Shown here one piece after another: positions 26,694-34,380 of a stretch of 36,326 nucleotides of DNA; within the stretch, counting starts at the first letter, position 1, and each line of letters starts with the position of its first letter. The notes under the pieces were generated by a model. It was not told the DNA's origin. It made no database searches and worked only from the letters and a program-made list of their open reading frames with translations. The position numbers and the translations under genes were made by a program. This DNA comes from Legionella waltersii (GTDB lineage Bacteria > Pseudomonadota > Gammaproteobacteria > Legionellales > Legionellaceae): NCBI RefSeq assembly GCF_001468085.1, contig NZ_LNZB01000010.1, positions 1 to 36,326 of the forward strand, written 5' to 3'.

Positions 26694-27593
26694 TTACCTG
26701 AATGGATGCTTTTTAGGATCCCAATGAGATAATTGCTCATATTCTGATTGGGGTAACAGCATGTAGTGCTCTTCGTCATCGATAATAGAGTTCAGCATCA
26801 CTCCGACCAAGTGGTATCCATGCCATTTTGAACGGGAGGTACGGTTTTTTCTTTTGGTGTTTTTATGACACCGTGCGGCAAAGGTCTTCACTTCATCGTT
26901 TAAGAGGGCATCAAGGTAATGGAAGGTTTTGTAAGCAAGCTGAACATGGTTTGGGTGGCCTGCAAACACAGTGGGTTGTCTATTTCCAGAGGTGATGGAG
27001 GCAGTGGTGCAACCAAAAATGTATCCTAAAAGGAAAATTAGTTCATCCGCGTAATCATCCATGGTGAAATTAGTCAGATTAAACCCCTTACTGATTGCAA
27101 AGAGTTCAGAATTATGCTCTGTGGAAAAAAGCTTGTAATTTAAGAGTTCCTCGCGAATTAATAGCAGATGTTGGCCAATCTGGTGGCAATTGTCCTCGGT
27201 GAGGTAATAATTAAACGTTTTGTTAAAATAATCCAATAATTTTTCATCTGGCTTTTTAATAGTAAGACGCTCAATGTGTTTGCGGTATTTTTTATAAGAC
27301 TCATTAGTTCTGAAATCATAGCCTTCGGGTTTACGTGGCCATTCACGTATCTCATCAAAATCAAAGAAATCTAACTCGGTGTCCCCTTCTTCCTCATCAG
27401 AGAATTCACTCTGCTCATCACCAAACAAAGAAATGACATTGGTGTTGCCTGGAGGAACCAATTGGTCAGGCGAACCTGTTAGTTTTGGATTGATGCTCAT
27501 CGATTTTACTATGCCCGCGGTCGAAGTGTTTGTGAATGGTCTATTTGATTCATCATCACTGCCTTGCAGGAAGGAGCAGCCATCAATAATCAC
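26694..27593 (-). CDS. Unknown plasmid protein with N-terminal ribbon-helix-helix
   Basis: 299 residues if started at GTG 27593, but that start has no ribosome-binding site and would split a DNA-binding motif. The same frame is open upstream to 27725 and encodes LRTITISDEAYNALKDLAHQ then KNISLSQVIIDGC, a good RHH pattern (strand, helix, helix) that crosses the GTG. After it come an acidic Ser-rich linker (EQSEFSDEEEGDTELDFFDF) and a C-terminal domain of about 200 residues of unknown family with a basic patch (CHKNTKRKNRTSRSKWHGYH). Probably a DNA-binding plasmid regulator. The missing N-terminus is discussed with the A10 tract upstream. Confidence 0.6.
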   Translation of the reverse strand: MIIDGCSFLQGSDDESNRPFTNTSTAGIVKSMSINPKLTGSPDQLVPPGNTNVISLFGDEQSEFSDEEEGDTELDFFDFDEIREWPRKPEGYDFRTNESYKKYRKHIERLTIKKPDEKLLDYFNKTFNYYLTEDNCHQIGQHLLLIREELLNYKLFSTEHNSELFAISKGFNLTNFTMDDYADELIFLLGYIFGCTTASITSGNRQPTVFAGHPNHVQLAYKTFHYLDALLNDEVKTFAARCHKNTKRKNRTSRSKWHGYHLVGVMLNSIIDDEEHYMLLPQSEYEQLSHWDPKKHPFR

Positions 27594-27865
27594 CTGTGAC
27601 AGACTGATATTTTTTTGATGTGCGAGATCTTTTAATGCGTTATAGGCTTCATCACTGATGGTGATGGTACGCAGGATTTTTTCTACCAGATATTTTTTTT
27701 TTGATTCAGAGCGCGATAACAGCGACTAAAGGATTGAGAGTCTACGAATTCATCAAACCATAATTGAAACTGGTATACTGTTTCCTCATCGTGTGCCGTG
27801 TTTTTGAGTTCAGCAAAGGCCTGGATTGCCTGTATTCTCACTTAATTGTTCGTCTCTTCACTCAT
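27594..27865 (-). pseudogene. Displaced N-terminus of the RHH protein, with A10 frameshift tract
   Basis: From ATG 27865 the frame reads MSEETNN, then TAA (27844-27842), then without a gap VRIQAIQAFAELKNTAHDEE, TVYQFQLWFDEFVDSQSF, SRCYRALNQKK. It meets an A10 tract (minus strand, 27702-27693). With ten A the frame ends at TAG soon after; with eleven A it runs into KYLVEKILRTITISDEAYN and the 299-residue gene. So the two parts fit one protein but need one extra base, and the first seven codons also need the TAA removed or a GTG start at 27841. Either decay or polymerase slippage on A10 explains this. Confidence 0.55.
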
Positions 27866-27868
27866 GAA

Positions 27869-28051
27869 TCAATTGTTTTGAATAGCACGTTCAAAATAGT
27901 GATAACAGGATACATAATCATCCAAGGATACTTTGCGTTTTTTATTGGGCATTTTTAATAAAACTCTATCAATTATTGATGGCAGTTTATTCATAACCAT
28001 TGAATTTACCATCTGTTGATACATTCCTTTAATGTGTTCCTCTCGATGCAC
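27869..28051 (-). CDS. Small protein upstream of the RHH gene
   Basis: 60 residues if GTG 28051 is used; an internal ATG (28024) preceded by AAAGGA is an alternative. Basic and helical (MNKLPSIIDRVLLKMPNKKR), no recognised family. Its stop is three bases before the ATG at 27865, so it is in the same transcript as the broken RHH gene. The frame continues upstream of the GTG as WKWTPP before a stop, so the N-terminus may have been lost here as well. Confidence 0.4.
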   Translation of the reverse strand: MHREEHIKGMYQQMVNSMVMNKLPSIIDRVLLKMPNKKRKVSLDDYVSCYHYFERAIQNN

Positions 28052-28233
28052 TGGAGGTGTCCATTTCCATTAAAAATCACTAGATCGCCTCATGTAAGCA
28101 AAATATAAAGGTCGGATTTAGTTATCGTTTTGTTGAATTCTATAAAAACGATTCTTTGCGAGCGGATAGGTTACTTTCTGGTTTGCTCATAGAATCCATA
28201 TATACCAAGCATTTCACCGTTTTTCACACATAG

Positions 28234-28257
28234 TTATCCACCAATTTTGTGGATAAT
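28234..28257. promoter_or_regulatory. Pair of inverted DnaA boxes
   Basis: TTATCCACC (28234-28242) and, on the opposite strand, TTATCCACA (28257-28249) form an 8-bp inverted repeat with a short AT spacer. The second is a perfect E. coli DnaA box. They lie about ten bases after the end of the downstream parB. There is no T-run on either strand after the hairpin, so a terminator is unlikely. Confidence 0.5.
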
Positions 28258-28268
28258 AAATAGTAGTC

Positions 28269-29114
28269 TTACCCCTCCACCTTCAGATGAGCCATCAACC
28301 AATCTGCTTCCTCGAGAGAATCAAAATTTATAACCACCCGACCCTTTCCATCAGAATTAAAATGCATGTTAACCTTAGATGAAAGCTGTTTTGACAACTG
28401 TGCCATCCAATCATTCGTTTTCTTTTCAAATTGTGGGGTCAGTAAAAACTCCTGTTTATTTTGCGGCATATTTAAGCGTTGAACCAATTTTTCAGTTTCC
28501 CTAACAGATAATGATTTTCTGATAATTATTTTTGCTGTATCAGCTTGTTGATCGCTCGACAAACTTAATAGTGCTCTGGCATGTCCCATTTCTAATAACT
28601 TTGCATTTAACATTTCTTTTACTTCATCCGTTAGAGTAAGCAAACGAAGGAGATTAGTGACTGTTGTGCGAGATCTACCCAAAGTTTCAGCAACATCACT
28701 ATGGGTCATGTAACACTCCTCCAATAATCTTTGTATAGCCTGTGCTTCCTCTAGTGGATTTAAGTTTTCTCGTTGAATATTCTCAATTAAAGAAACAGCC
28801 ATCCCATTGGCTTTATCATACTTTCTGATGATCGCAGGTATTTTTTCTAACCCAACTATTTTAGCCGCACGCCACCGTCGCTCACCTGCTATTATTTGAT
28901 ATTTATTCCCGTGATGATCTATTTCTCTGACAAGAATGGGTTGTATAACTCCATGCTGCCTAATTGATGAAGCCAACTCCTCTAGTGAGGTATCGCAGAA
29001 AAATTTCCTAGCCTGATTTTTATCTGGCTCAATTTGTGATAAACGAAGATCAATTGCTTCCAATGATTGAATATCATTTTGTAGATTAATGGGTTCAAAG
29101 GCAGGAAATTTCAT
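28269..29114 (-). CDS. parB: ParB/Spo0J-like partition protein (chromosomal type)
   Basis: 281 residues. Box I GERRWRAAKI (77-86) and box II ENIQRENLNPLEEAQAIQRL (111-130), the CTP-binding motifs, are both intact, followed by the HTH (SDVAETLGRSRTTVTNLLRL) and a C-terminal dimer region. The layout matches chromosomal ParB rather than the shorter plasmid type. It starts one base after the rep stop (TAA T ATG), with AAGGGCGG upstream, and is the last gene of the replication/partition operon. A ParA partner is not adjacent; the only ParA in the window is at the other end of this operon. It loads at parS sites and helps separate plasmid copies. Confidence 0.92.
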   Translation of the reverse strand: MKFPAFEPINLQNDIQSLEAIDLRLSQIEPDKNQARKFFCDTSLEELASSIRQHGVIQPILVREIDHHGNKYQIIAGERRWRAAKIVGLEKIPAIIRKYDKANGMAVSLIENIQRENLNPLEEAQAIQRLLEECYMTHSDVAETLGRSRTTVTNLLRLLTLTDEVKEMLNAKLLEMGHARALLSLSSDQQADTAKIIIRKSLSVRETEKLVQRLNMPQNKQEFLLTPQFEKKTNDWMAQLSKQLSSKVNMHFNSDGKGRVVINFDSLEEADWLMAHLKVEG

Positions 29115-29115
29115 A

Positions 29116-30297
29116 TTAAACCGCCCTTTTTGTTGTTGGCTTTTCTAAATAGTGTTGTTTTAATTTTTCTCGGCAATTTAAAACAAAATTTTGCATGTTT
29201 TTAACATGTTCTTCATTATCTCCAGACTTAGTATAACCAAATAGTTTTTCCCAATGATTCAACTCAGCCTGCAAAATGTATAATTTCTTTTCCCACTCAC
29301 TTTCTTCATTAGACAATTTTTCCTGATGATCCTCAGGTTTCTGCTCTTCCTTAAATTTATAATCATATTTAATAGCGCTGATAAAATATGGGATAGGATA
29401 AAAGCCTGTTCGCTCTTTTTTAGCACATTTTTTTGTATAATTGATTTTCTCTTCGATATATTCTTCGGAATAATTATTTATAATATTTTCTAAAACAGAT
29501 TCATTTATTATCCCAAATGTTGCTTTGATTTCTTTATGTATCCTCTCACTATCACTGCCATTCAGGATCCCTTCTGTTATAACTGCGGTTTTTTTGCTTT
29601 GGACTAATACTTCAAATCCAGTAATTTTTCTACCAATTCTTATCGTTTCCAAACCGACAATAAAACTTGCACGATCATTAACCTCTTCTATTGAGGGTGT
29701 AATAACATTTCTTGTTAGTTCGCGCATGCTGGGATATTTATCTTCTGGAACACCTAATATTTTTCTAAATGTTTCCAACGGAATAATTTTGTTTTTTTGC
29801 AAATTAACAAAGCGCGTACTATTTTCATATAGCGAATGACCGTATTTCGATTCAAATTCAGATTGAAGATCAATATCAATGGTGCCATAAATGGATGGAT
29901 TAACGAGCAAATCAAGCATTATTTTATGAAAAGAAAAATTGACTGTATTATCTTGATAAAATGTAGGGGAACCATGCAACACTCGTAAGTTTAAAAAAGA
30001 GATGTCTGTGGGAACCTTATCTTTTAATAAATTCCATTCTATTTTCAATGATGCTAACCCGTCGATGGCCTCTTTCAGATATTGAGTGTTGTTGCTATTG
30101 AACTTAACTGCTTTTGATAAATTCGAAAATGGAATGTTACATTCTACAGCAACTGAGCTATGATGATTATTTACACGATTAGTTACTTTTGTTGCTTCAT
30201 ACAAAAGTACATTAACAATTTTCCGCTGCAATACACTCATTAAAGAGTATGCATGAATAATTGCTACGTGTTTACGTATTGTTTTCTCAGCTAACAT
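29116..30297 (-). CDS. Plasmid replication initiator, Rep_3 (RepB) family
   Basis: 393 residues. The opening KHVAIIHAYSLMSVLQRKIV is typical of the first winged-helix domain of Rep_3 initiators (IncP/pSC101/RepE class); the second domain follows around residues 140-235 (SLYENSTRFV, IPLETFRKILGVPEDKYPSM, FIVGLETIRIGRKITGFEV). A polar, probably flexible C-terminal 150 residues is longer than usual. Such proteins bind iterons and open the origin; candidate iterons stand at 32842-32984. Start ATG 30297 has GGAA nearby. It is unusual for rep to lie fourth in the par operon. Confidence 0.85.
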   Translation of the reverse strand: MLAEKTIRKHVAIIHAYSLMSVLQRKIVNVLLYEATKVTNRVNNHHSSVAVECNIPFSNLSKAVKFNSNNTQYLKEAIDGLASLKIEWNLLKDKVPTDISFLNLRVLHGSPTFYQDNTVNFSFHKIMLDLLVNPSIYGTIDIDLQSEFESKYGHSLYENSTRFVNLQKNKIIPLETFRKILGVPEDKYPSMRELTRNVITPSIEEVNDRASFIVGLETIRIGRKITGFEVLVQSKKTAVITEGILNGSDSERIHKEIKATFGIINESVLENIINNYSEEYIEEKINYTKKCAKKERTGFYPIPYFISAIKYDYKFKEEQKPEDHQEKLSNEESEWEKKLYILQAELNHWEKLFGYTKSGDNEEHVKNMQNFVLNCREKLKQHYLEKPTTKRAV

Positions 30298-30324
30298 TAC
30301 CCATTCCGCTTGGCCTTCGTTTAC

Positions 30325-30696
30325 TTACTTTTTCCTCATTAATCTGCTGAGTATAGCAGCGCGTATTATAGCAGTTTGAGGCCCTCTTATATCTGGATAT
30401 TCCTTTACAACTTCACTTCTCATATCAGCAAAAAAACATCGCTGCTTAAATGTCATATAAATCTTATCAAATACAAAATTCTCACTATTTCCTTCTGCAT
30501 TGAGCACCATCTCCTTGTAATCAGGATTTTCCTTTAGCATTACTATAGCTTCGTTAACCCAATCAGTTTTCTTTTTTAAATTATAATTTTCTGAATTTAT
30601 TAGAATTTCTCTGAGCGTTTCTTTCATCTCTTTGTTAATAGTAAATGTAATAATTTTTTTGTCATCTTCATTATTATTTAGCTTCAATTTATTCAT
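30325..30696 (-). CDS. Small ribbon-helix-helix-like protein of the par/rep operon
   Basis: 123 residues; AGGAAG lies about 11 bases before ATG 30696, six bases after the upstream parB. A strand KKIITFTI followed by NKEMKETLREILI and KTDWVNEAIVML fits the RHH pattern, followed by about 60 residues of unknown fold. Plasmid RHH proteins usually repress their own par or rep promoter or control copy number; that role is inferred from position between parB and rep. Confidence 0.65.
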   Translation of the reverse strand: MNKLKLNNNEDDKKIITFTINKEMKETLREILINSENYNLKKKTDWVNEAIVMLKENPDYKEMVLNAEGNSENFVFDKIYMTFKQRCFFADMRSEVVKEYPDIRGPQTAIIRAAILSRLMRKK

Positions 30697-30702
30697 TTTT
30701 TA

Positions 30703-31728
30703 TTACACTTCCTGAGCAATCAAAGGAATTATTTTTTTAAAACACTCTTCAACCGATTTGCCATTATTCCATTGAACATTATCGCTAATCATATTCATTT
30801 GCTTGATAATACTCTCATGTATAATGTTGCTTGAAACTAAGGCATCAAAAATAATTTTGGCAATATTTGGTTTCACCTTACCTAAACTAACATTTAGTTG
30901 TTTACGACCCCTTATTTCTTTTTTCTGAGCTAGGGAAGATTCAAGTTCTTTTTTTAATTTAACAATTGCATCAAAAGATAAATTTTCCGAAGCAGCCTTT
31001 AAAAGAACTTGTTGATGTTCTATGTTTTCAACTGAAATTATTAACTCGATTAATTTGATATTTTCTAACTTTCCTTCTGCTATTGCTTGCTTTATTTCTG
31101 GAGTGGTTTGCAAAATTAAAATATATCTCCGAGATTGTGTAATGGACATACCTGTTAAATCACTTATAACTTTTGATGTTATTTTTTCTTTATCACTTTT
31201 TTCTTTGTTTTCATTTAAATATTCCTTAACAATCGCTTCAAGACTTGCAACTCTTTCGGCCAGAGATAGATCAACACGTTCATTATTCTCTATCCACTGC
31301 AATACTCTTAGCTTCGTGCCAACAGGCCGTTGACTAGCTATTCTTGCTATTATTTCTTTTTTTCCAGCAATTGCTGAGGCAAGTGTTCTTCGCTCCCCGG
31401 CAATTAAACGGCATTTATTTCCAAATCTATAAACAAATATTGGGTTAATTAATTGATCATCGACTATAGTTTTCGCTAATGATTCAAGTGATTTCCAATC
31501 ATTTTTCTTTTTTGCATAGTCTGGATCAGAGGGGTCAACTCCATTCATAGCATCATGAAGAGTTAGTGCTAGTTCACGATTATTTTCTGGATCAAGTTCA
31601 ATTTTATCTAAAGGTAATACTTCTATTGATAATTCTCCTGCATAATCATTAGCAATTGCCAATGTTCGCGATATGGCTTCCTTTGTCTCTCCGGTTTTAA
31701 CTGGATTTAGTTTAAATTTACTAACCAT
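30703..31728 (-). CDS. parB: ParB-like partition protein (plasmid type)
   Basis: 341 residues from ATG 31728, which overlaps the parA stop by eight bases and follows AGGAGAGG. The longer frame to 31866 lies wholly inside parA and is rejected. Motifs: IAGERRTLASAI (109-120), IENNERVDLSLAERVASLEA (box II with a shortened NxR) and an HTH (KVISDLTGMSITQSRRYILI). The C-terminus is Lys/Glu-rich. Box I and II are more diverged than in the second ParB of this operon, in line with plasmid parABS systems. It pairs directly with parA. Confidence 0.88.
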   Translation of the reverse strand: MVSKFKLNPVKTGETKEAISRTLAIANDYAGELSIEVLPLDKIELDPENNRELALTLHDAMNGVDPSDPDYAKKKNDWKSLESLAKTIVDDQLINPIFVYRFGNKCRLIAGERRTLASAIAGKKEIIARIASQRPVGTKLRVLQWIENNERVDLSLAERVASLEAIVKEYLNENKEKSDKEKITSKVISDLTGMSITQSRRYILILQTTPEIKQAIAEGKLENIKLIELIISVENIEHQQVLLKAASENLSFDAIVKLKKELESSLAQKKEIRGRKQLNVSLGKVKPNIAKIIFDALVSSNIIHESIIKQMNMISDNVQWNNGKSVEECFKKIIPLIAQEV

Positions 31729-32638
31729 AAGAAACCTCTCCTTCTTCATATATCTTGTTGTATACGTTATTAAATACTCGATCGTATACATGAGAACACC
31801 ATTTCTCACTTTCGATTCTTGCAGGATGTGTTTTAGATAAGTTAAATACACAATTTGGTTTTGCATCTTCTACGACCAATTCTGAATAAATGGTTCTTTG
31901 TGCGATAGGGGGTAATAACCATTCTTCTGACTTTTCTATAGAACGTAAATCATTAAGGAATTTGGTGTGGACAGCTGTCTTACGAACTTGATTAGGCAAA
32001 ATGCCCGCTACTTTTATTGTGTCATCTTTTACTCTTCTAAGTTGCTCTTGTGAAATTGCCTGAATCATCCCTATGGTTCCATTAATACCATATTGCTCAA
32101 GTTCGGTAGGTAATAAACCATGTGTTGCTGCTCGTAATCCTGCCATTGTTAATGGACCAAACTGTGGGTTCGTATCAATAATGACAAATTGATATTCACT
32201 GTGGGTTGAAAGCATTTCCGTAAATTCTTTAAGTCGATTTATGACCTTTTCTTTTACATCCACTTTTAGGACACGTTGTGCATCTTCAAGTAATGAAGCA
32301 AAGGAAGGAAAACAATGTAAGTTGTCAACCCATGTTGGATACGGATAAATAGATTTACCTGTGAATATATCTGCAATACTGCTGACACCATCCCAATGAG
32401 GATCATCCTCGGGTAGGTTATTTGGATCCCACTCTGGATGTGCTTTGGGCATATAACCAGTGGGATGTGCAGGATCGCGTGTGGTGGGAATTAAGCTGGA
32501 TGAAGAATTACCTTGTGGGTCCAAATCTATAAATGCCCCTTTCATGTTTTTACATTTAGCTAGATATTGCGCAAGGGTTAAGGCAATCGTTGATTTACCA
32601 ATCCCCCCTTTGTTTCCAGCTGTGGTAATTACTTTCAT
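31721..32638 (-). CDS. parA: ParA-type Walker ATPase
   Basis: 305 residues; start ATG 32638 is preceded by GGGGGAA. The deviant Walker A box GNKGGIGKST (8-17) carries both Lys residues, followed by FIDLDPQGNSSSSL, and the Walker B region FVIIDTNPQFG. It lacks the N-terminal HTH domain of the long (type Ia) plasmid ParA proteins, so autoregulation probably comes from its partner ParB or from the RHH protein. It is the first gene of the operon parA-parB-RHH-rep-parB and drives plasmid segregation. Confidence 0.93.
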   Translation of the reverse strand: MKVITTAGNKGGIGKSTIALTLAQYLAKCKNMKGAFIDLDPQGNSSSSLIPTTRDPAHPTGYMPKAHPEWDPNNLPEDDPHWDGVSSIADIFTGKSIYPYPTWVDNLHCFPSFASLLEDAQRVLKVDVKEKVINRLKEFTEMLSTHSEYQFVIIDTNPQFGPLTMAGLRAATHGLLPTELEQYGINGTIGMIQAISQEQLRRVKDDTIKVAGILPNQVRKTAVHTKFLNDLRSIEKSEEWLLPPIAQRTIYSELVVEDAKPNCVFNLSKTHPARIESEKWCSHVYDRVFNNVYNKIYEEGEVSYG

Positions 32639-32674
32639 CTATTCCCCCTTTTTGAATAAGGCGCTTTGTACTAT

Positions 32675-32711
32675 TCGTTATTAGATTATCGTTATTACAA
32701 TATATTTGCAA
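32675..32711 (-). promoter_or_regulatory. parA promoter with overlapping 9-bp direct repeats
   Basis: On the minus strand TTGCAA (32711-32706) and TAATCT (32688-32683) are separated by 17 bases, a good sigma-70 promoter, about 45 bases before the parA start. TAATAACGA (reading minus) is present twice, at 32697-32689 inside the spacer and at 32683-32675 around the transcription start, 14 bases apart. Repressor sites in these positions would give autoregulation of the partition/replication operon. Confidence 0.65.
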
Positions 32712-32841
32712 GCGGTAATATGTACTATTATTTAAAAATATTTAAAACAGAAAAAATATATCTTTTTTTCTTCTATTCATATATTCATTTCTAAATTAAC
32801 TAGTTAACTTTATGATATATATAGATTTATTGTAAAATAAT

Positions 32842-32984
32842 TGTGTAACTATATGGGGCCTATTGTGTAGGTTTGTGAGTTTTATTGTGGTGAAATATGG
32901 GTTCTAAAATGCCTATTTTACTATATGTGTAGTTTTATGGGGCTCTATGGTGTAGTTATATGGTAATGGTGTAGGTTTATGGGG
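32842..32984. repeat. Iteron-like direct repeats, probable replication origin
   Basis: Degenerate 17-bp units of type TGTGTAGTTTTATGGGG start at 32842, 32864, 32886 (weak), 32926, 32949 and 32968. All are in the same direction, with spacing of 22, 22, 40, 23 and 19 bases. About two-turn spacing and the core GTGTAGxTxTATGGGG are what is expected for Rep_3 iterons. The long AT tract at about 33172-33212 could be the melting region. They lie upstream of the operon that encodes the initiator. Confidence 0.75.
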
Positions 32985-33049
32985 TGGCGGCGTATTTTAA
33001 TTTGTTTATTTAAAGTAGACTTCTGAAAGTCGTGGTATGCTATTTACTT

Positions 33050-33320
33050 CACTTAACGCTTTAACTATAGGTTGTCGGAGTAGTCCATTACATATTTATT
33101 TCCCATATATCCGTTAAGTGTAGTTGACGCCGTATTAAACTTATTTATTCCACTAACAACTTACTCTATTTCCTTCAATATTATTTATAAATATTATTAT
33201 AAATTTTTTAATCGATGTATTTGCTTCCACTAAAATCTATTCTATATGCAGAGTAATCCATTAAATCTCAACAACAACGCTTAGGCAAGTTGTCAATTGC
33301 CAAATAAAGCCGTTAGTGGA
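33050..33320. repeat. Mixed repeat field, possible centromere (parS) or origin part
   Basis: Seen: inverted CACTTAACG (33050-33058) and CGTTAAGTG (33112-33120); direct GAGTAGTCCATTACAT (33078-33093) and GAGTAATCCATTAAAT (33251-33266), 14 of 16 identical; inverted TCCACTAAC (33149-33157) and GTTAGTGGA (33312-33320), with another TCCACTAA at 33226. The AT-rich block 33172-33212 is inside. No gene is seen between 32639 and 33780, about 1.1 kb. This density of pairs beside parA suggests partition-complex binding sites, but the sites differ from chromosomal parS. Confidence 0.5.
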
Positions 33321-33636
33321 TTCAACTGCATACCGAGGTTATTTTGATCTATACTGTTTTGTTCGTAAGGGGTTTCAAATAATTTTTATTAATTGCGTGA
33401 TAAAAATATTTTTTATTAATAATGGGCGTCATGTTTGCTGTGGTAATTTTGAGTAACGCTATTTAAGTGGTTGTTATTTGGCGCGGTTTTTTGATGTTAT
33501 TCCGAAGATATAATCGCTATGTCAATTATTATCTGGAACAAAAGCACTTCCAGTTCTAAATTAGATAATAAAATTTGTTTTTTTTGCCAATGAGTCTAGT
33601 GTTGAATTGAGAACAACCTATACTTATTTATACTTG

Positions 33637-33654
33637 GACATAATACATTATGTC
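33637..33654. promoter_or_regulatory. 18-bp palindrome GACATAATACATTATGTC
   Basis: Perfect 8-bp arms around a 2-base centre (AC). It lies in the gene-free stretch beyond the iterons. It could be an operator or a recombination site; the CATAA/TTATG halves recall dif, but the centre is only four bases rather than six. No promoter is evident next to it. Confidence 0.5.
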
Positions 33655-33780
33655 TAATGAATCATTTCTGTTATTACCAAAAGTATCTTATGGCGATTAC
33701 TTGTATATTGTCATATTCGCATGATCATCTCAATTAATATCGAAGTATCTTGATAAATGATTTTTATCTTGTCTATGCGA

Positions 33781-33996
33781 TTAGTTTATATTTCTATGTC
33801 TGCGCGCTAGTTTTCTGATCATTTTTTTGACTAACTCAGCTCGCCTCGTTAGCTTTTTGGCTACAAGAATCGCTTGTTTATCCATTGTAAACTTTATGTC
33901 GATGCATAAACTCAAGTGAAGAAAATTACTTTGGAAATCGTCAGTTATATAGGGGTGTTGATGGATTGTCCCCGGGGGATAATTTAGATAACTCAT
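33781..33996 (-). CDS. Doubtful small basic protein
   Basis: 71 codons, or 34 from an internal ATG at 33885. The C-terminal half is strongly basic and helical (AKKLTRRAELVKKMIRKLAR), as in small DNA- or membrane-binding peptides. Neither start has a ribosome-binding site and the N-terminal half looks random, so it may be a chance frame. It is the only candidate gene between the origin region and the signalling genes. Confidence 0.25.
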   Translation of the reverse strand: MSYLNYPPGTIHQHPYITDDFQSNFLHLSLCIDIKFTMDKQAILVAKKLTRRAELVKKMIRKLARRHRNIN

Positions 33997-34380
33997 TGAT
34001 TGTAAAGCATAAAATGCAAGTAATAATTTTATTAAACTGATAGAATGGTGTAGATCTATGAGAGAGAGAATTATAAAGCCAGAGTATAAATATACAAAAT
34101 AATAGAAAGAGATCGAGCGTAGCGATGATTTAATACGTGATGAGTTTGATGATGCCCAATCAAAAATATCTGTTAAAGTATGTTGTGGAGATGGAAAATT
34201 AAATTGATAAGGAAAAAATTAGAAGAATCATATATTATACAGTGCGGCACCTATGTTAGTTTGATTTTTTCCTTTCCATTAGTAATGGTGCACAGTTCGT
34301 TGTAATTGTGGGTTTGAAAATATTGCAATTAGTCATGGGTGAGAGATGAAGTTAAAGCTGTAACGTAGAGGAGTAACCAT
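33997..34380. other. Gap with a disrupted short frame, upstream of the response regulator
   Basis: From ATG 34058 one frame encodes MRERIIKPEYKYTK, then TAA TAG, then KEIERSDDLIRDEFDDAQSK and ISVKVCCGDGKLN before TGA 34207. The continued frame after two adjacent stops may be a relic, but the piece is too short to assign. From 34208 to 34380 I see no gene; it should hold the response-regulator promoter. GAGGAG sits eight bases before ATG 34381. Confidence 0.3.

Noticed and set aside
28234..28257. Hairpin after parB as a rho-independent terminator
   Set aside because: The stem is AT-rich with no T-run following on either strand; the arms are DnaA boxes.
31729..31866. Longer start of the plasmid-type parB
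   Set aside because: The added codons lie entirely within parA, and the ATG at 31728 has a strong ribosome-binding site.
33631..33660. dif-like XerCD site around CATAATACATTATG
   Set aside because: The centre between the CATAA and TTATG halves is four bases, whereas dif and pdif centres are six (and cer-type longer); the outer arm bases also do not match the consensus.
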